The notes below the pieces were generated by a model. The model searched no databases. It worked only from the letters and a program-made list of their open reading frames with translations, and was not told where the DNA came from. From contig CABUJR010000006.1 of NCBI GenBank assembly GCA_902492015.1, positions 1 through 64,000 on the forward strand: a DNA stretch of 64,000 nt, given 5' to 3'. Both the position numbers and the translations under genes were made by a program. Positions 42,986 to 51,489 of the stretch are shown piece by piece; the first letter of the stretch is position 1; each line of letters starts with the position of its first letter. The DNA comes from an uncultured Eubacteriales bacterium (GTDB lineage: Bacteria; Bacillota; Clostridia; TANB77; CAG-508).

Positions 42986-44122
42986 ATGATAAAAAATAGT
43001 TTATATTATAAAGATGGATATATAAAAGAATTTGAAGCTATTGTGAAAGACTGTATTGAAGAAGATAAAAAGATTAAAATAATTTTAGACAATACAGCTT
43101 TTTATCCGGAAGGTGGAGGACAACCTTCTGATACAGGTTTTATAGATGATATAAAAGTATTAAAAGTTGAAGAAAAAGAAAATAAAATTTATCATATTGT
43201 AGATAAAAAAATTAGTATTGGAAAAAAAGTTTTTTGTAAAATAAATTTTGAAGAAAGATTTCAAAATATGCAAAATCATACAGCAGAACATATTGTGTCT
43301 GGAATAATTTGTAAAAAATATAATACTTCAAATGTAGGTTTTCATATTGGAAAAGACTTTGTAACAATGGATTTCAAGATAAGTCTATCAGAAAAGCAAT
43401 TAAGAGAAGTTGAATGTATGGCAAATAATGCTATATATGAGAATATAGAAGTAATTTCCAAAATTTATAGCCCAGAAGAAATAAAAAACATTGACTATAG
43501 AAGTAAAATAGAATTAAAAGAAGAAGTTAGATTAGTAAAAATAGATGGTTATGATATTTGTGCTTGTTGTGGTGTTCATGTAAAAAGAACAGGAGAGATT
43601 GGAATAATAAAATTATTAAAATCTGAAAGATATAAATCAGGAATTAGAATTTATATGTTAGCAGGAAAACAGGCTTTGGAAAATTATAATATTGTTTATA
43701 ATCAAATTTCTAGTATTTCAAGTAGTTTATCTTTAAAATTAGATGAAGTAGAAGATGGAGTGTTAAATTTAATTAAAGAGATAGACGAATTAAAAAAAGA
43801 TAAAAATAATTTAAAGAATATGTTATTTGAAAATGAAATTAATAGTATGGAAAATAAAGAAAACATAATTTTAGTTAAAGATGACTTAGATATGAAAGAT
43901 ATGAAAAATTATTGTTTAAAATTGAAGAAAAAAGCTTCAAAAACTGTTGGAGTTATATGTAATGGAAGATTTTTAATGATGAGTGATACAGTTGACTTAA
44001 AAGAAAAATTTGAAAAATTAAAAGAGAATTTAGATATAAAAGGTGGAGGAAATTCTTTGTTAATTCAAGGACAAATAAATGAATCTCCAAATAAATTGGT
44101 TGAGATGATGGAGAAAATTTAA
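42986..44122 (+). CDS. alaX: alanyl-tRNA editing protein AlaX-L with DHHA1 domain
   Basis: 378 residues. An N-terminal AlaRS-like beta-barrel (FYPEGGGQPSDTG), zinc-binding editing motifs NHTAEHIV (HxxxH) and CACCGVHV (C...H), a coiled linker near 245-290, and a C-terminal DHHA1 domain with GGGNSLLIQGQ. It hydrolyses Ser- or Gly-tRNA(Ala) in trans. The AlaRS catalytic domain is absent, as expected for AlaX. RBS GTAGGAG. Confidence 0.92.
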   Translation: MIKNSLYYKDGYIKEFEAIVKDCIEEDKKIKIILDNTAFYPEGGGQPSDTGFIDDIKVLKVEEKENKIYHIVDKKISIGKKVFCKINFEERFQNMQNHTAEHIVSGIICKKYNTSNVGFHIGKDFVTMDFKISLSEKQLREVECMANNAIYENIEVISKIYSPEEIKNIDYRSKIELKEEVRLVKIDGYDICACCGVHVKRTGEIGIIKLLKSERYKSGIRIYMLAGKQALENYNIVYNQISSISSSLSLKLDEVEDGVLNLIKEIDELKKDKNNLKNMLFENEINSMENKENIILVKDDLDMKDMKNYCLKLKKKASKTVGVICNGRFLMMSDTVDLKEKFEKLKENLDIKGGGNSLLIQGQINESPNKLVEMMEKI

Positions 44123-44172
44123 TAGTGCTAGAAAATTATAAATAAATTATTAGGAAATTAAAGGTGAAAATT

Positions 44173-44655
44173 ATGTTAAATGTAAATATAATTTGTGTTG
44201 GAAAAATGAAAGAGAACTATTTAAAAGAAGCAAGTTTAGAATATTCTAAGAGATTATCAAAATATTGCAATTTAAAGATTATTGAACTTGCTGATGAAAA
44301 ATTGCCGAATAAAATAAATGAGAGTATTATAGAAGATATAAAAAGTAAAGAATGCAATAAAATACTAGCGAATATAAAAAAAGATTCTTATACAATAGCA
44401 TTAGATTTAAAAGGGAAACAGTATAAATCAGAAGAATTTTCGCAAAAAATAGAAAATATTACTGTTAATGGTTTTAGTACAATAAACTTTATTATAGGTG
44501 GTACTTTAGGACTAACAGAAGAATTACTTAAAAAATCTAATGAATTAATTTGTTTTTCAAAAATGACATTTCCTCATCAACTAATAAGAGTTTTTCTATT
44601 AGAACAATTATTTAGAGGTTTTAAAATATTAAATAATGAAACATATCATTGGTAA
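44173..44655 (+). CDS. rlmH: 23S rRNA pseudouridine-1915 N3-methyltransferase
   Basis: 160 residues from ATG 44173 (AAAGGTG 44160-44166; the GTG at 44164 is within the SD). SPOUT-fold signatures: YTIALDLKGKQYKSEEF, FIIGGTLGLTEE (SAM knot) and the C-terminal MTFPHQLIRVFLLEQLFRGF (quoted in part), ending in ETYHW. Length equals the family norm of about 159. It methylates m3-psi1915 in helix 69 of 23S rRNA. Confidence 0.95.
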   Translation: MLNVNIICVGKMKENYLKEASLEYSKRLSKYCNLKIIELADEKLPNKINESIIEDIKSKECNKILANIKKDSYTIALDLKGKQYKSEEFSQKIENITVNGFSTINFIIGGTLGLTEELLKKSNELICFSKMTFPHQLIRVFLLEQLFRGFKILNNETYHW

Positions 44656-44660
44656 GAACG

Positions 44661-44694
44661 AAGAATAAAGTTTGTACAAGCTTTATTCTTTTTT
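44661..44694 (+). terminator. rlmH terminator
   Basis: AAGAATAAAG / CTTTATTCTT stem with TTTGTACAAG between, then TTTTC. Confidence 0.8.
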
Positions 44695-44709
44695 CATATA
44701 ATATTAATC

Positions 44710-44901
44710 CAATTTTCTAGTATATTAAAAATAGAAATATATCTGATAGTCAAGTTAGTTCTCATAGAAAATCTAAAACAAAATTTGTTAGCGCCCTCAA
44801 TATACAAGATTGAGATTCCCTAACAAATTTTATTTAAGTTTTTCTAAATTCAAACTACTTTCCAAGCGATATATATCTATTTTTAATATACTGGAAAATT
44901 G
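44710..44901. repeat. 192-bp fold-back (inverted-repeat) element
   Basis: Arms 44710-44743 and 44868-44901 are inverted repeats of 34 bp with two mismatches. Pairing continues inward (AAAATTTGTTAG 44780-44791 with CTAACAAATTTT 44820-44831) to a central CTCAAT/ATTGAG hairpin near 44796-44815. The whole is one long imperfect hairpin like a MITE or a structured RNA. No target-site duplication is evident. Its last three bases form the start of a TTGCTA -35 box for the gene at 44960. Confidence 0.8.
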
Positions 44902-44927
44902 CTATAAATTAGTAGATATGTTATAAT
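44899..44927 (+). promoter_or_regulatory. promoter of the metallophosphoesterase gene
   Basis: TTGCTA 44899-44904, 17-bp spacer, TATAAT 44922-44927. The -35 overlaps the end of the fold-back element. Confidence 0.65.
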
Positions 44928-44959
44928 TGGCATGTAAAGTAAATAAGGGGAAAGATTTT

Positions 44960-45772
44960 ATGAGTAAATGTAAATTAGTTATATTTTCAGACTTACATTA
45001 TAGAGATGAAAAGCCAACTTATAATAATAGAAAATTAACAGAATATGCTATACCTATTTTAAATAAATTAGCCAATAGAATTAATAATGAAATAAGACCA
45101 GATATATGTTTTAATTTAGGTGATTTAATTGAAGATACTGAAAATCATGAGAAAGATATTATAAATTTAAAATATATATGGGAAAAATTAAAAATCATCC
45201 AGGTTCCTTTTTATTCATTAGCAGGAAATCATGATTTAAGAATGATGAACTCAAGAAAAGAAGTAGAAGATATCATGGGATACGAACATTCTACTTTTTC
45301 TTTTGATTATAATGGTTATCATTTTATATTATTAGGAAATGATATAAAAACAGATATTTCAATAGCAAGAGGAGGACTTTTTAAAGCACAATATATATCA
45401 GAAGAAGATTTAGAATGGTTAGATAATGATTTAAAAAACAATAATTTGCCAACATTAATTTTTACTCATTTTGGAGTAGCTGAAGATGATTTAAAAACAA
45501 ATTGGTGGTTTAATGATGATTCAGAATGTGGATTGCTGGGAAACAGAAGAGAATTGAAAGAAATCATAAAAAAATATAATGAAAATATTTTGGCTGTTTT
45601 TTCAGGACATCAACATTGGACAAAAAAACTGGAAGAAGATAATATAACATATTATGTGTTAGGTTCATTAGTTGAAAATATTAATAATGATAATATTCCA
45701 GATGGAGTTTATTTTATAGTGAATTTACATGACAAAAAAATAGAAGTAAAAGAAAATCATATAAGAATGTAA
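44960..45772 (+). CDS. metallophosphoesterase
   Basis: About 270 residues from ATG 44960 (AAGGGGA 44945-44951; the frame is open from an earlier TTG at 44927 inside the promoter). Calcineurin-like motifs in order: FSDLHYRD, NLGDLIED, LAGNHDLR, FTHFG and FSGHQHW, giving a dinuclear metal site. No signal peptide. Similar to cAMP-phosphodiesterase CpdA-like proteins; the substrate is not determinable. truB follows 21 bases later. Confidence 0.88.
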   Translation: MSKCKLVIFSDLHYRDEKPTYNNRKLTEYAIPILNKLANRINNEIRPDICFNLGDLIEDTENHEKDIINLKYIWEKLKIIQVPFYSLAGNHDLRMMNSRKEVEDIMGYEHSTFSFDYNGYHFILLGNDIKTDISIARGGLFKAQYISEEDLEWLDNDLKNNNLPTLIFTHFGVAEDDLKTNWWFNDDSECGLLGNRRELKEIIKKYNENILAVFSGHQHWTKKLEEDNITYYVLGSLVENINNDNIPDGVYFIVNLHDKKIEVKENHIRM

Positions 45773-45793
45773 TTTAAGTTAAAAGGGGAAAAA

Positions 45794-46687
45794 ATGCAAG
45801 GAATTTTAATTATAAACAAACCGCAAGGTTATACTTCTCAAGATGTTGTATCAAAAGTAAAAAAAATATTGAACATAAAAAAATCAGGACATACTGGAAC
45901 ATTAGATCCACTAGCAACAGGAGTTTTACCTATAATGCTTGGCGATTATACAAAGCTTTCTAAATATTTAATTGAGCATGATAAAACATATATTGCAAGA
46001 ATAAAATTAGGAGAAAAAAAAGATACAGGAGATGAAGAAGGGAAAGTTACAGAAACTAAAGAAGTTTTGAGGGAAAGTTTAGAAAAAGAAAATGTAGAAA
46101 AAGTTTTACAAAGTTTTTTAGGCAAACAGAAACAAACTCCACCAATATATTCTGCTATAAAAATAAATGGAAAAAAATTATATGAGTATGCAAGAGAAGG
46201 AAAAGAAGTAGAAATACCCAAAAGAGATATTGAAATATATAATATAAATTTAAAAAGTATAGATATAAAAAAGAAAGAAATTGAATTTGAAGTAGAATGT
46301 TCAAAAGGCACTTATATAAGAGTTTTGTGTGAAGATATAGCTGAAAATTTAGGAACAGTTGGATTTATGAGTTACCTTAATAGAACTAAAGTTGATAAAT
46401 TTGAAATAAATAAAGCAATTACATTAGAAGAATTAGAAAATAATAAAGAAAATAGAGAATTTTTAGAAAAACATCTAATTAAAATGGATACAATATTTAG
46501 TGAAAATCCTAATATTATTTTGAATAACAGAAAAACAGAATTATTTTTTAATGGAGTTTTACTTACATTTGAAAAACAAGACGGATTGTATAACATCTAT
46601 AACAATGATATTTATTTAGGCACAGGTTTAATAAAAAATAATTTGTTAAAAAGAGATGTGGTAATTATTGAAAATGTTGAAAAATAG
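45794..46687 (+). CDS. truB: tRNA pseudouridine-55 synthase
   Basis: 297 residues. INKPQGYTSQDVV, SGHTGTLDPLATGVLP with the catalytic Asp, TPPIYSAIKINGKKLYEYAR and CSKGTYIRVLCEDI are TruB signatures. It makes psi55 in the T-loop of tRNAs. Unlike the usual context it does not sit beside rbfA/ribF here; it follows a metallophosphoesterase. Confidence 0.95.
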   Translation: MQGILIINKPQGYTSQDVVSKVKKILNIKKSGHTGTLDPLATGVLPIMLGDYTKLSKYLIEHDKTYIARIKLGEKKDTGDEEGKVTETKEVLRESLEKENVEKVLQSFLGKQKQTPPIYSAIKINGKKLYEYAREGKEVEIPKRDIEIYNINLKSIDIKKKEIEFEVECSKGTYIRVLCEDIAENLGTVGFMSYLNRTKVDKFEINKAITLEELENNKENREFLEKHLIKMDTIFSENPNIILNNRKTELFFNGVLLTFEKQDGLYNIYNNDIYLGTGLIKNNLLKRDVVIIENVEK

Positions 46688-46705
46688 ATTGTAAAGTGAT
46701 ATAAT
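46677..46705 (+). promoter_or_regulatory. promoter of the 93-residue orphan gene
   Basis: TTGAAA 46677-46682, 17-bp spacer, TATAAT 46700-46705. The -35 overlaps the end of truB. Confidence 0.8.
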
Positions 46706-46737
46706 ATTCTTTATAAAAAAATAGGAGGTGGGCATAC

Positions 46738-47019
46738 ATGATGAAAAAAATTATGGCCCGGGTTTTGGAACTGACCAAAGATGATCAAAGGATTTGCTCA
46801 GCAAGAGTTATCTGGGCCAAGCTTGAGGATGAAAAATCCAAAGAGGTGTATCAGGTTAACTGGGCAGAAATGCCTACAGTAATTGGTCCAACAGGTGTCT
46901 GGACTTCTAAAGCGCGGCATGCGTTTAAAGGGGCGTGGGAGAAATGCAAGGTAGGAGATGTAGTATGGTTATACCATGCTGAGGATCCAAATGTTAACTT
47001 CTTTGAACCCAAGGAATAA
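46738..47019 (+). CDS. orphan protein, 93 residues
   Basis: AGGAGGTG 46723-46730 gives a strong start at ATG 46738 (a second ATG follows directly). No family is recognised. The product is Trp-rich (VIWAKL, NWAEMPTVIGPTGVWTS, GAWEKCKVGDVVWLYHA) and looks like a small beta-barrel, possibly SH3- or PUA-like, but this is a guess. GC-richer codons (CGG, GCG, CTG) than truB and ispG beside it. Single-gene unit with consensus promoter and terminator. Confidence 0.72.
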   Translation: MMKKIMARVLELTKDDQRICSARVIWAKLEDEKSKEVYQVNWAEMPTVIGPTGVWTSKARHAFKGAWEKCKVGDVVWLYHAEDPNVNFFEPKE

Positions 47020-47065
47020 GCCCTTTATTTTAGACACAAGTAATTAATTCCAAAAGAATAAACGT

Positions 47066-47113
47066 CTGACAGCTAGGAGAGTAATTAAGCTCTTGGCTGT
47101 CAGTTTGTTTTTA
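47066..47113 (+). terminator. terminator of the 93-residue orphan gene
   Basis: CTGACAGCTAGGAG 47066-47079 and CTCTTGGCTGTCAG 47090-47103 (two G-U pairs), then TTTGTTTTT. Confidence 0.85.
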
Positions 47114-47199
47114 CATTTATTTCTATAAAAAACTAGCATATAAAAAAGATATATGGTAAAATAAATGTGTTTATTTGTAGTAATAATTGGAGGATTAAA

Positions 47200-48258
47200 A
47201 TGAATAAAAGAACTGAAACAAGACCGATATTTGTAGGAAATGTACAAATAGGTGGACAAAACAAAGTTGTTATACAATCAATGTGTAATACAAAAACAAA
47301 AGATGTTAAATCAACAGTAGAACAAATTTTAAAATTAGAAAAAGTAGGTTGTGAAATTATAAGAGTAGCTTGTTTAGATATAGAAGATGCAAAAGCAATA
47401 AAGGAAATAAAAAAGCAAATAAATATTCCTATTGTTGCTGATATACATTTTGATTATAAAATTGCGCTTTCAGCTATTGAAGCTGGAGTTGATAAAATTC
47501 GTATTAATCCAGGAAATATTGGAGATGAAGAAAAAACAAAAGCTGTTGTAGAAGCTTGTAAGAAAAATAAAATTCCCATAAGAATAGGAGTAAATTCCGG
47601 TTCAATAGAACCAGAATTACTTGAAAAATATGGAAAACCTTGTAGTGATGCTATGGTTGAAAGTGCAAAAAGACATGTTGAAATACTAGAAAAATTAGAT
47701 TTTTATGATATAGCAATTTCATTAAAAGCTTCTAATTTAGATATGTGTGTAGAAGCTTATGAAAAAGCTGCTAAAGCTTTTAATTATCCTTTGCATTTAG
47801 GAATAACAGAAGCTGGTACAAGTTTTAGTGGAACTATAAAATCAAGTATAGGTTTAAGTGCTTTATTAAGACAAGGAATAGGAGATACTATAAGAGTCTC
47901 ATTATCAGATGATCCAATAGAAGAAATACCAGTTTGTAAAGAAATATTAAAAAACTGTAATTTATATAATAATATTCCGAAACTTGTGTCTTGTCCTACT
48001 TGTGGAAGAATACAATATGACTTAATTCCAATAGCAAAAGAAATAGAAAAATTTCTTCAAACAATAGAAGCAGATATAACAGTTGCAATTATGGGATGTG
48101 CTGTAAATGGACCAGGTGAAGCAAGAGAAGCTGATATAGGAATTGCAGGTGGGAAAAATGAAGGATTACTTTTTAAAAAAGGAGAAATTATAAGAAAAAT
48201 ACCTCAAGAAAAAATTGTAGAAGAGTTAAAAAATGAAATACAAGAAATGATAAAATAA
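47200..48258 (+). CDS. ispG: 4-hydroxy-3-methylbut-2-enyl diphosphate synthase
   Basis: 352 residues from ATG 47200 (GGAGGA 47189-47194; frame open from 47167). N-terminal TIM-barrel (QSMCNTKTKDV, VADIHFDYKIA, RINPGNIG) and a C-terminal [4Fe-4S] domain with CPTCGR, MGCAVNGPGEA and the Glu in that loop. It performs the penultimate step of the MEP isoprenoid pathway. It starts a cluster with the two genes below. Confidence 0.96.
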   Translation: MNKRTETRPIFVGNVQIGGQNKVVIQSMCNTKTKDVKSTVEQILKLEKVGCEIIRVACLDIEDAKAIKEIKKQINIPIVADIHFDYKIALSAIEAGVDKIRINPGNIGDEEKTKAVVEACKKNKIPIRIGVNSGSIEPELLEKYGKPCSDAMVESAKRHVEILEKLDFYDIAISLKASNLDMCVEAYEKAAKAFNYPLHLGITEAGTSFSGTIKSSIGLSALLRQGIGDTIRVSLSDDPIEEIPVCKEILKNCNLYNNIPKLVSCPTCGRIQYDLIPIAKEIEKFLQTIEADITVAIMGCAVNGPGEAREADIGIAGGKNEGLLFKKGEIIRKIPQEKIVEELKNEIQEMIK

Positions 48259-48278
48259 TAAAGAAAGAGGAATAAGCA

Positions 48279-49154
48279 ATGTATGATAGAAGTTCTTATA
48301 TAAAAGATTATTTAGTTTGGCCTAATTTTATAGGTATGATAAATAGAAACGAAATTGCATCTCTTGTTGAAATTAAAAACAATCCTAAAAAACTATTAAG
48401 TTTACTAAAATCACTAGGTGCTGATGAAAATTTGCTATTAAAACCTGCACACAGAGAAGAACTTGAAAGATATTTAAAATCTGCAATAGATAATATTACA
48501 AGTGCACTTAGACATGAAGAAGGTTTAGAAATAAAAAGAACTGAATCAGGAATGAGTTTGCATTATGAAAATTCACGTTTTGAAGAAAAATCTTCTTTAA
48601 CTTTTGAAAAATCAGATGCTAGCAAATCTTCAGGAGAAATTTATAAAATAGAAGTACATCAAAACTTAGGTACAAAATCAAGGACTATACAAGGGAAAAA
48701 AGATAGTATAGTGGAATTATCAGAAACTGAAGATAGATGTTTTCCAGTAACAACTACAAAAAAATCTATAAAAAGAAGTTTAGATGATAAAGGTATTGTA
48801 ATTAAGAAAACTGTTAGAACAGCAAGTAAGTGTGAGAATGATTTTGAATTTAAAACTGAAAGATTTAAAAGAACAGGAATAGATATAGAAGTAACAGGTG
48901 AAGATGAAGATGTTATTTCAAAAGAAAAAACTAGCAGTGGAAGTGAAAGTAGCTCAAAAAAGATGAGTAGAAGGTTAAAATGGAATGGAAAGCCAGAAGA
49001 TATTAATTCAGAATCATCTTCTGGAAAAGAATTTGTAGTTAATATGCTAGAAATAATTGAAAAATATTCAGAGACCAAAAGTTATTATGAAGAGATAGTT
49101 GGGAAAGATGCTGTAGATTTAGCAGTAAAATTAAATAGAGAACATAGGAGGTAA
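48279..49154 (+). CDS. hypothetical protein, Ser/Glu/Lys-rich
   Basis: 291 residues, no signal peptide or membrane helix. A folded-looking N-terminus (YIKDYLVWPNFIGMINRNEI, LLSLLKSLGADENL) is followed by a long charged, Ser-rich middle of beta-like repeats (EIKRTESGMSLHYEN, FEKSDASKSSGEIYKIEV) and a C-terminal helix. No family recognised. The S66 peptidase starts 2 bases after its stop, so the two are probably linked. The region is codon-typical of the host. Confidence 0.6.
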   Translation: MYDRSSYIKDYLVWPNFIGMINRNEIASLVEIKNNPKKLLSLLKSLGADENLLLKPAHREELERYLKSAIDNITSALRHEEGLEIKRTESGMSLHYENSRFEEKSSLTFEKSDASKSSGEIYKIEVHQNLGTKSRTIQGKKDSIVELSETEDRCFPVTTTKKSIKRSLDDKGIVIKKTVRTASKCENDFEFKTERFKRTGIDIEVTGEDEDVISKEKTSSGSESSSKKMSRRLKWNGKPEDINSESSSGKEFVVNMLEIIEKYSETKSYYEEIVGKDAVDLAVKLNREHRR

Positions 49155-49156
49155 AT

Positions 49157-50185
49157 ATGAATTATCCTGAAAATTTAAAAAAAGGTGATACAATAGGAAT
49201 TTGTGCACCATCTAGTGGGATTATAAAACCTGAAAAAATAAAAAGGTTAGATCCAGCTATAAATCAACTTAAAGAATTAGGTTACAATGTTATAGAAACA
49301 GCAAGTGTTAGAAAGGGAGAGAAAGGCAGAAGTGCTTCAGCTGAAGTAAGAGCAAAAGAATTTATGGAACTTCTAGAAAATGATGATGTAAAACTAATTA
49401 TTTTTGCATCAGGCGGTGATTTCTTGTGTGAAATGATAGATTATTTAGATTTTGAAAAATTGAAAACAATGAAACCTAAATGGTTGCAAGGTTTTTCTGA
49501 TATTACAGGAATTAGTTTTCTTTTTAATACAATTTTAGACATACCTACTATGTATTGTCAAACAGTTAAAGATTATGCAATGAAACCTCTTCATAGAAGT
49601 TTAACAGATGCATTAAAAATAGAATCTGGAGAGGAAATAGTTCAAGAATCGTTTGAACTATATGAAAAAGATTTTAAATCTTCTGAAACAGAAGAATCTG
49701 ATCCTTGCGAAACATATAATTTAACAGAAAAAGTTGAATGGAAAAATATTTGTGGCGAAGAAAAAATCACAATGAAAGGGCGTTCAATAGGTGGCTGTTT
49801 AGATTGTATACAATGCTATATTGGAACTAAATATGATAATGTAAAAAATTATATAGAAAAACATAAAGAAGATGGAATAATTTGGTTTTTAGAATGTTTT
49901 GAGATGGGAACAGCAGATTTATTAAGATTTTTATGGCAGATGAAAAATGCAGGTTATTTTAAAAATTGCAATGGAATTATCTTTGGAAGACCATTATTTA
50001 TTAGAAATGATTATGATATAACTTTTAATGAGACAGTAAAAGAAGTTTTAGGAGATTTAAATATACCTATAATTTGTGATGCAGATATAGGACATGTTTC
50101 ACCACAATTCGCTACAGTAAATGGAGCAATTTTAGAAATAACCTCTGAAAATGGAAGAGGAACAATGAAGACTTATTTAAAATAG
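49157..50185 (+). CDS. S66 family peptidase (LD-carboxypeptidase/MccF-like)
   Basis: 342 residues. LKKGDTIGICAPSSGI at the N-terminus, ASGGDFLCEMIDYLDF, then WLQGFSDITGISF and the C-terminal IPIICDADIGHVSPQF with the His follow the S66 fold. At the position of the usual nucleophile Ser in the GGxxS turn I read Leu (GGDFL), so catalysis may rely on another residue or be lost; some S66 subgroups share a GGDF-like turn. AGGAGG overlaps the preceding gene end. Cleaves amide bonds to D- or modified amino acids in characterised members. Confidence 0.8.
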   Translation: MNYPENLKKGDTIGICAPSSGIIKPEKIKRLDPAINQLKELGYNVIETASVRKGEKGRSASAEVRAKEFMELLENDDVKLIIFASGGDFLCEMIDYLDFEKLKTMKPKWLQGFSDITGISFLFNTILDIPTMYCQTVKDYAMKPLHRSLTDALKIESGEEIVQESFELYEKDFKSSETEESDPCETYNLTEKVEWKNICGEEKITMKGRSIGGCLDCIQCYIGTKYDNVKNYIEKHKEDGIIWFLECFEMGTADLLRFLWQMKNAGYFKNCNGIIFGRPLFIRNDYDITFNETVKEVLGDLNIPIICDADIGHVSPQFATVNGAILEITSENGRGTMKTYLK

Positions 50186-50234
50186 AAGTAAAAAGGTCAA
50201 AATTCTAAAATAAAAATTTAAGGAAATATAAAAT

Positions 50235-51455
50235 ATGAAAGTATTAGATAAAGAGAAAAATTCAATTATTGAAGAAAAACATATAAATGAATTTAAGCAA
50301 AATGATGATGAAATAAAAATTAATAAAAAAAGAGATATATCAATAGACTTAATTCGTGTAATAGCTTGTTTAACAGTTATTGGAACTCATTTATGTTTAC
50401 AAGTTCTAAATCAATGTTATAACAGGATAGATTGGAGTAGATTATTAGAAAAAAGTTTCTTAACAGATGGTGTTCCACTATTTTTTATGATAACAGGATT
50501 TTTCTTAGTAAATGGACGAAGTTATAAAAAAATATGGAAAAGCACAGCTTTAAAAATATTATTACCAAGTTTTTTATTTGTTATATTTACACAAGTTTTT
50601 TATCCATTTATAGTAAATCAAGAAAGTTTTATGTGGTGTATAAAAAACTTTAACATAAATACTTTAGGTGTTGTGCAGTCTATTTTAAAAGCAGATGTTA
50701 AATATTTAAATCCAACTTGCGCACATCTTTGGTACATTTATTCTTATGTGAAAATAGTAATATGGATTCCTGTTCTTTGGCTAGTTTGCAAAGAAACAAA
50801 AGAATCAAAGCTTGCAAGAAAAATAATGATAGGTCTTTCTATTTTGAACATAGTTTTAGTAGATATACAAAGATTTGTTACAATACCAAATATTGGGGCA
50901 ATTAATATTTTAAGTTTAATTCCAACAGAAATTTTATATGTTTTGTTAGGATATGAGTTATTTGTACATAAAGACAAGATTAAAAATAACAAAAAAATAT
51001 GTATAATTTCTTTAATGGGATATATAGGAATTAATTTATTAAGATATAAAATAGAAATGCAATATATGGTACTTAATTATCTTACAGATATTGTAGGTAG
51101 AGAAAACTTTATGGAATGGAGATATACTTCAATAAATATAATTTCTGGTTTGTTTTTATTCATGTTCTTATATTCTTTTGAAATAAAAAATAGAAGATTA
51201 AATAATATAATTTTATGGATAAGTAATAAAACTTTTGGAATATATCTAGTACATTACTTAATACTTGCAAAAATTGATTTATATAAATTTGAAAAAATAG
51301 AGAAGTTTATATTTGAACTTGCATATTTAGCAATAGGTTTAATTTTAACTTTAATACTTTCAATAGTAATTGTTGTAATTTTGGAGAATATAAAGAAAGC
51401 AATAGTAAAATGTATAAAATTCTTAAAAATAAAATTACTTGTTGAAAATAGATAG
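50235..51455 (+). CDS. acyltransferase family 3 membrane protein
   Basis: 406 residues with about ten hydrophobic helices after a charged N-terminus (1-36). SIDLIRVIACLTVIGTHL (helix 1 with the His), DGVPLFFMITGFFL and the KTFGIYLVHYLIL segment are typical of the Acyl_transf_3 family (OafA/WecH/YiaH), which O-acetylates surface polysaccharides. It lies between an S66 peptidase and a DUF2207-C protein. Confidence 0.85.
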   Translation: MKVLDKEKNSIIEEKHINEFKQNDDEIKINKKRDISIDLIRVIACLTVIGTHLCLQVLNQCYNRIDWSRLLEKSFLTDGVPLFFMITGFFLVNGRSYKKIWKSTALKILLPSFLFVIFTQVFYPFIVNQESFMWCIKNFNINTLGVVQSILKADVKYLNPTCAHLWYIYSYVKIVIWIPVLWLVCKETKESKLARKIMIGLSILNIVLVDIQRFVTIPNIGAINILSLIPTEILYVLLGYELFVHKDKIKNNKKICIISLMGYIGINLLRYKIEMQYMVLNYLTDIVGRENFMEWRYTSINIISGLFLFMFLYSFEIKNRRLNNIILWISNKTFGIYLVHYLILAKIDLYKFEKIEKFIFELAYLAIGLILTLILSIVIVVILENIKKAIVKCIKFLKIKLLVENR

Positions 51456-51489
51456 AATAATATAATTTATTTAATTTGGAGAAATAAAT

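Noticed and set aside
44710..44901. Fold-back element as an ordinary terminator
   Set aside because: A proper rlmH terminator lies just upstream, the arms are far too long, and no U-tract follows the right arm.
48659..49078. 139-residue minus-strand open frame opposite the Ser/Glu-rich protein
   Set aside because: Shadow of the + strand gene: its Ser/Phe/Leu-rich make-up is the complement of Glu/Lys-rich codons, and it lacks an SD.
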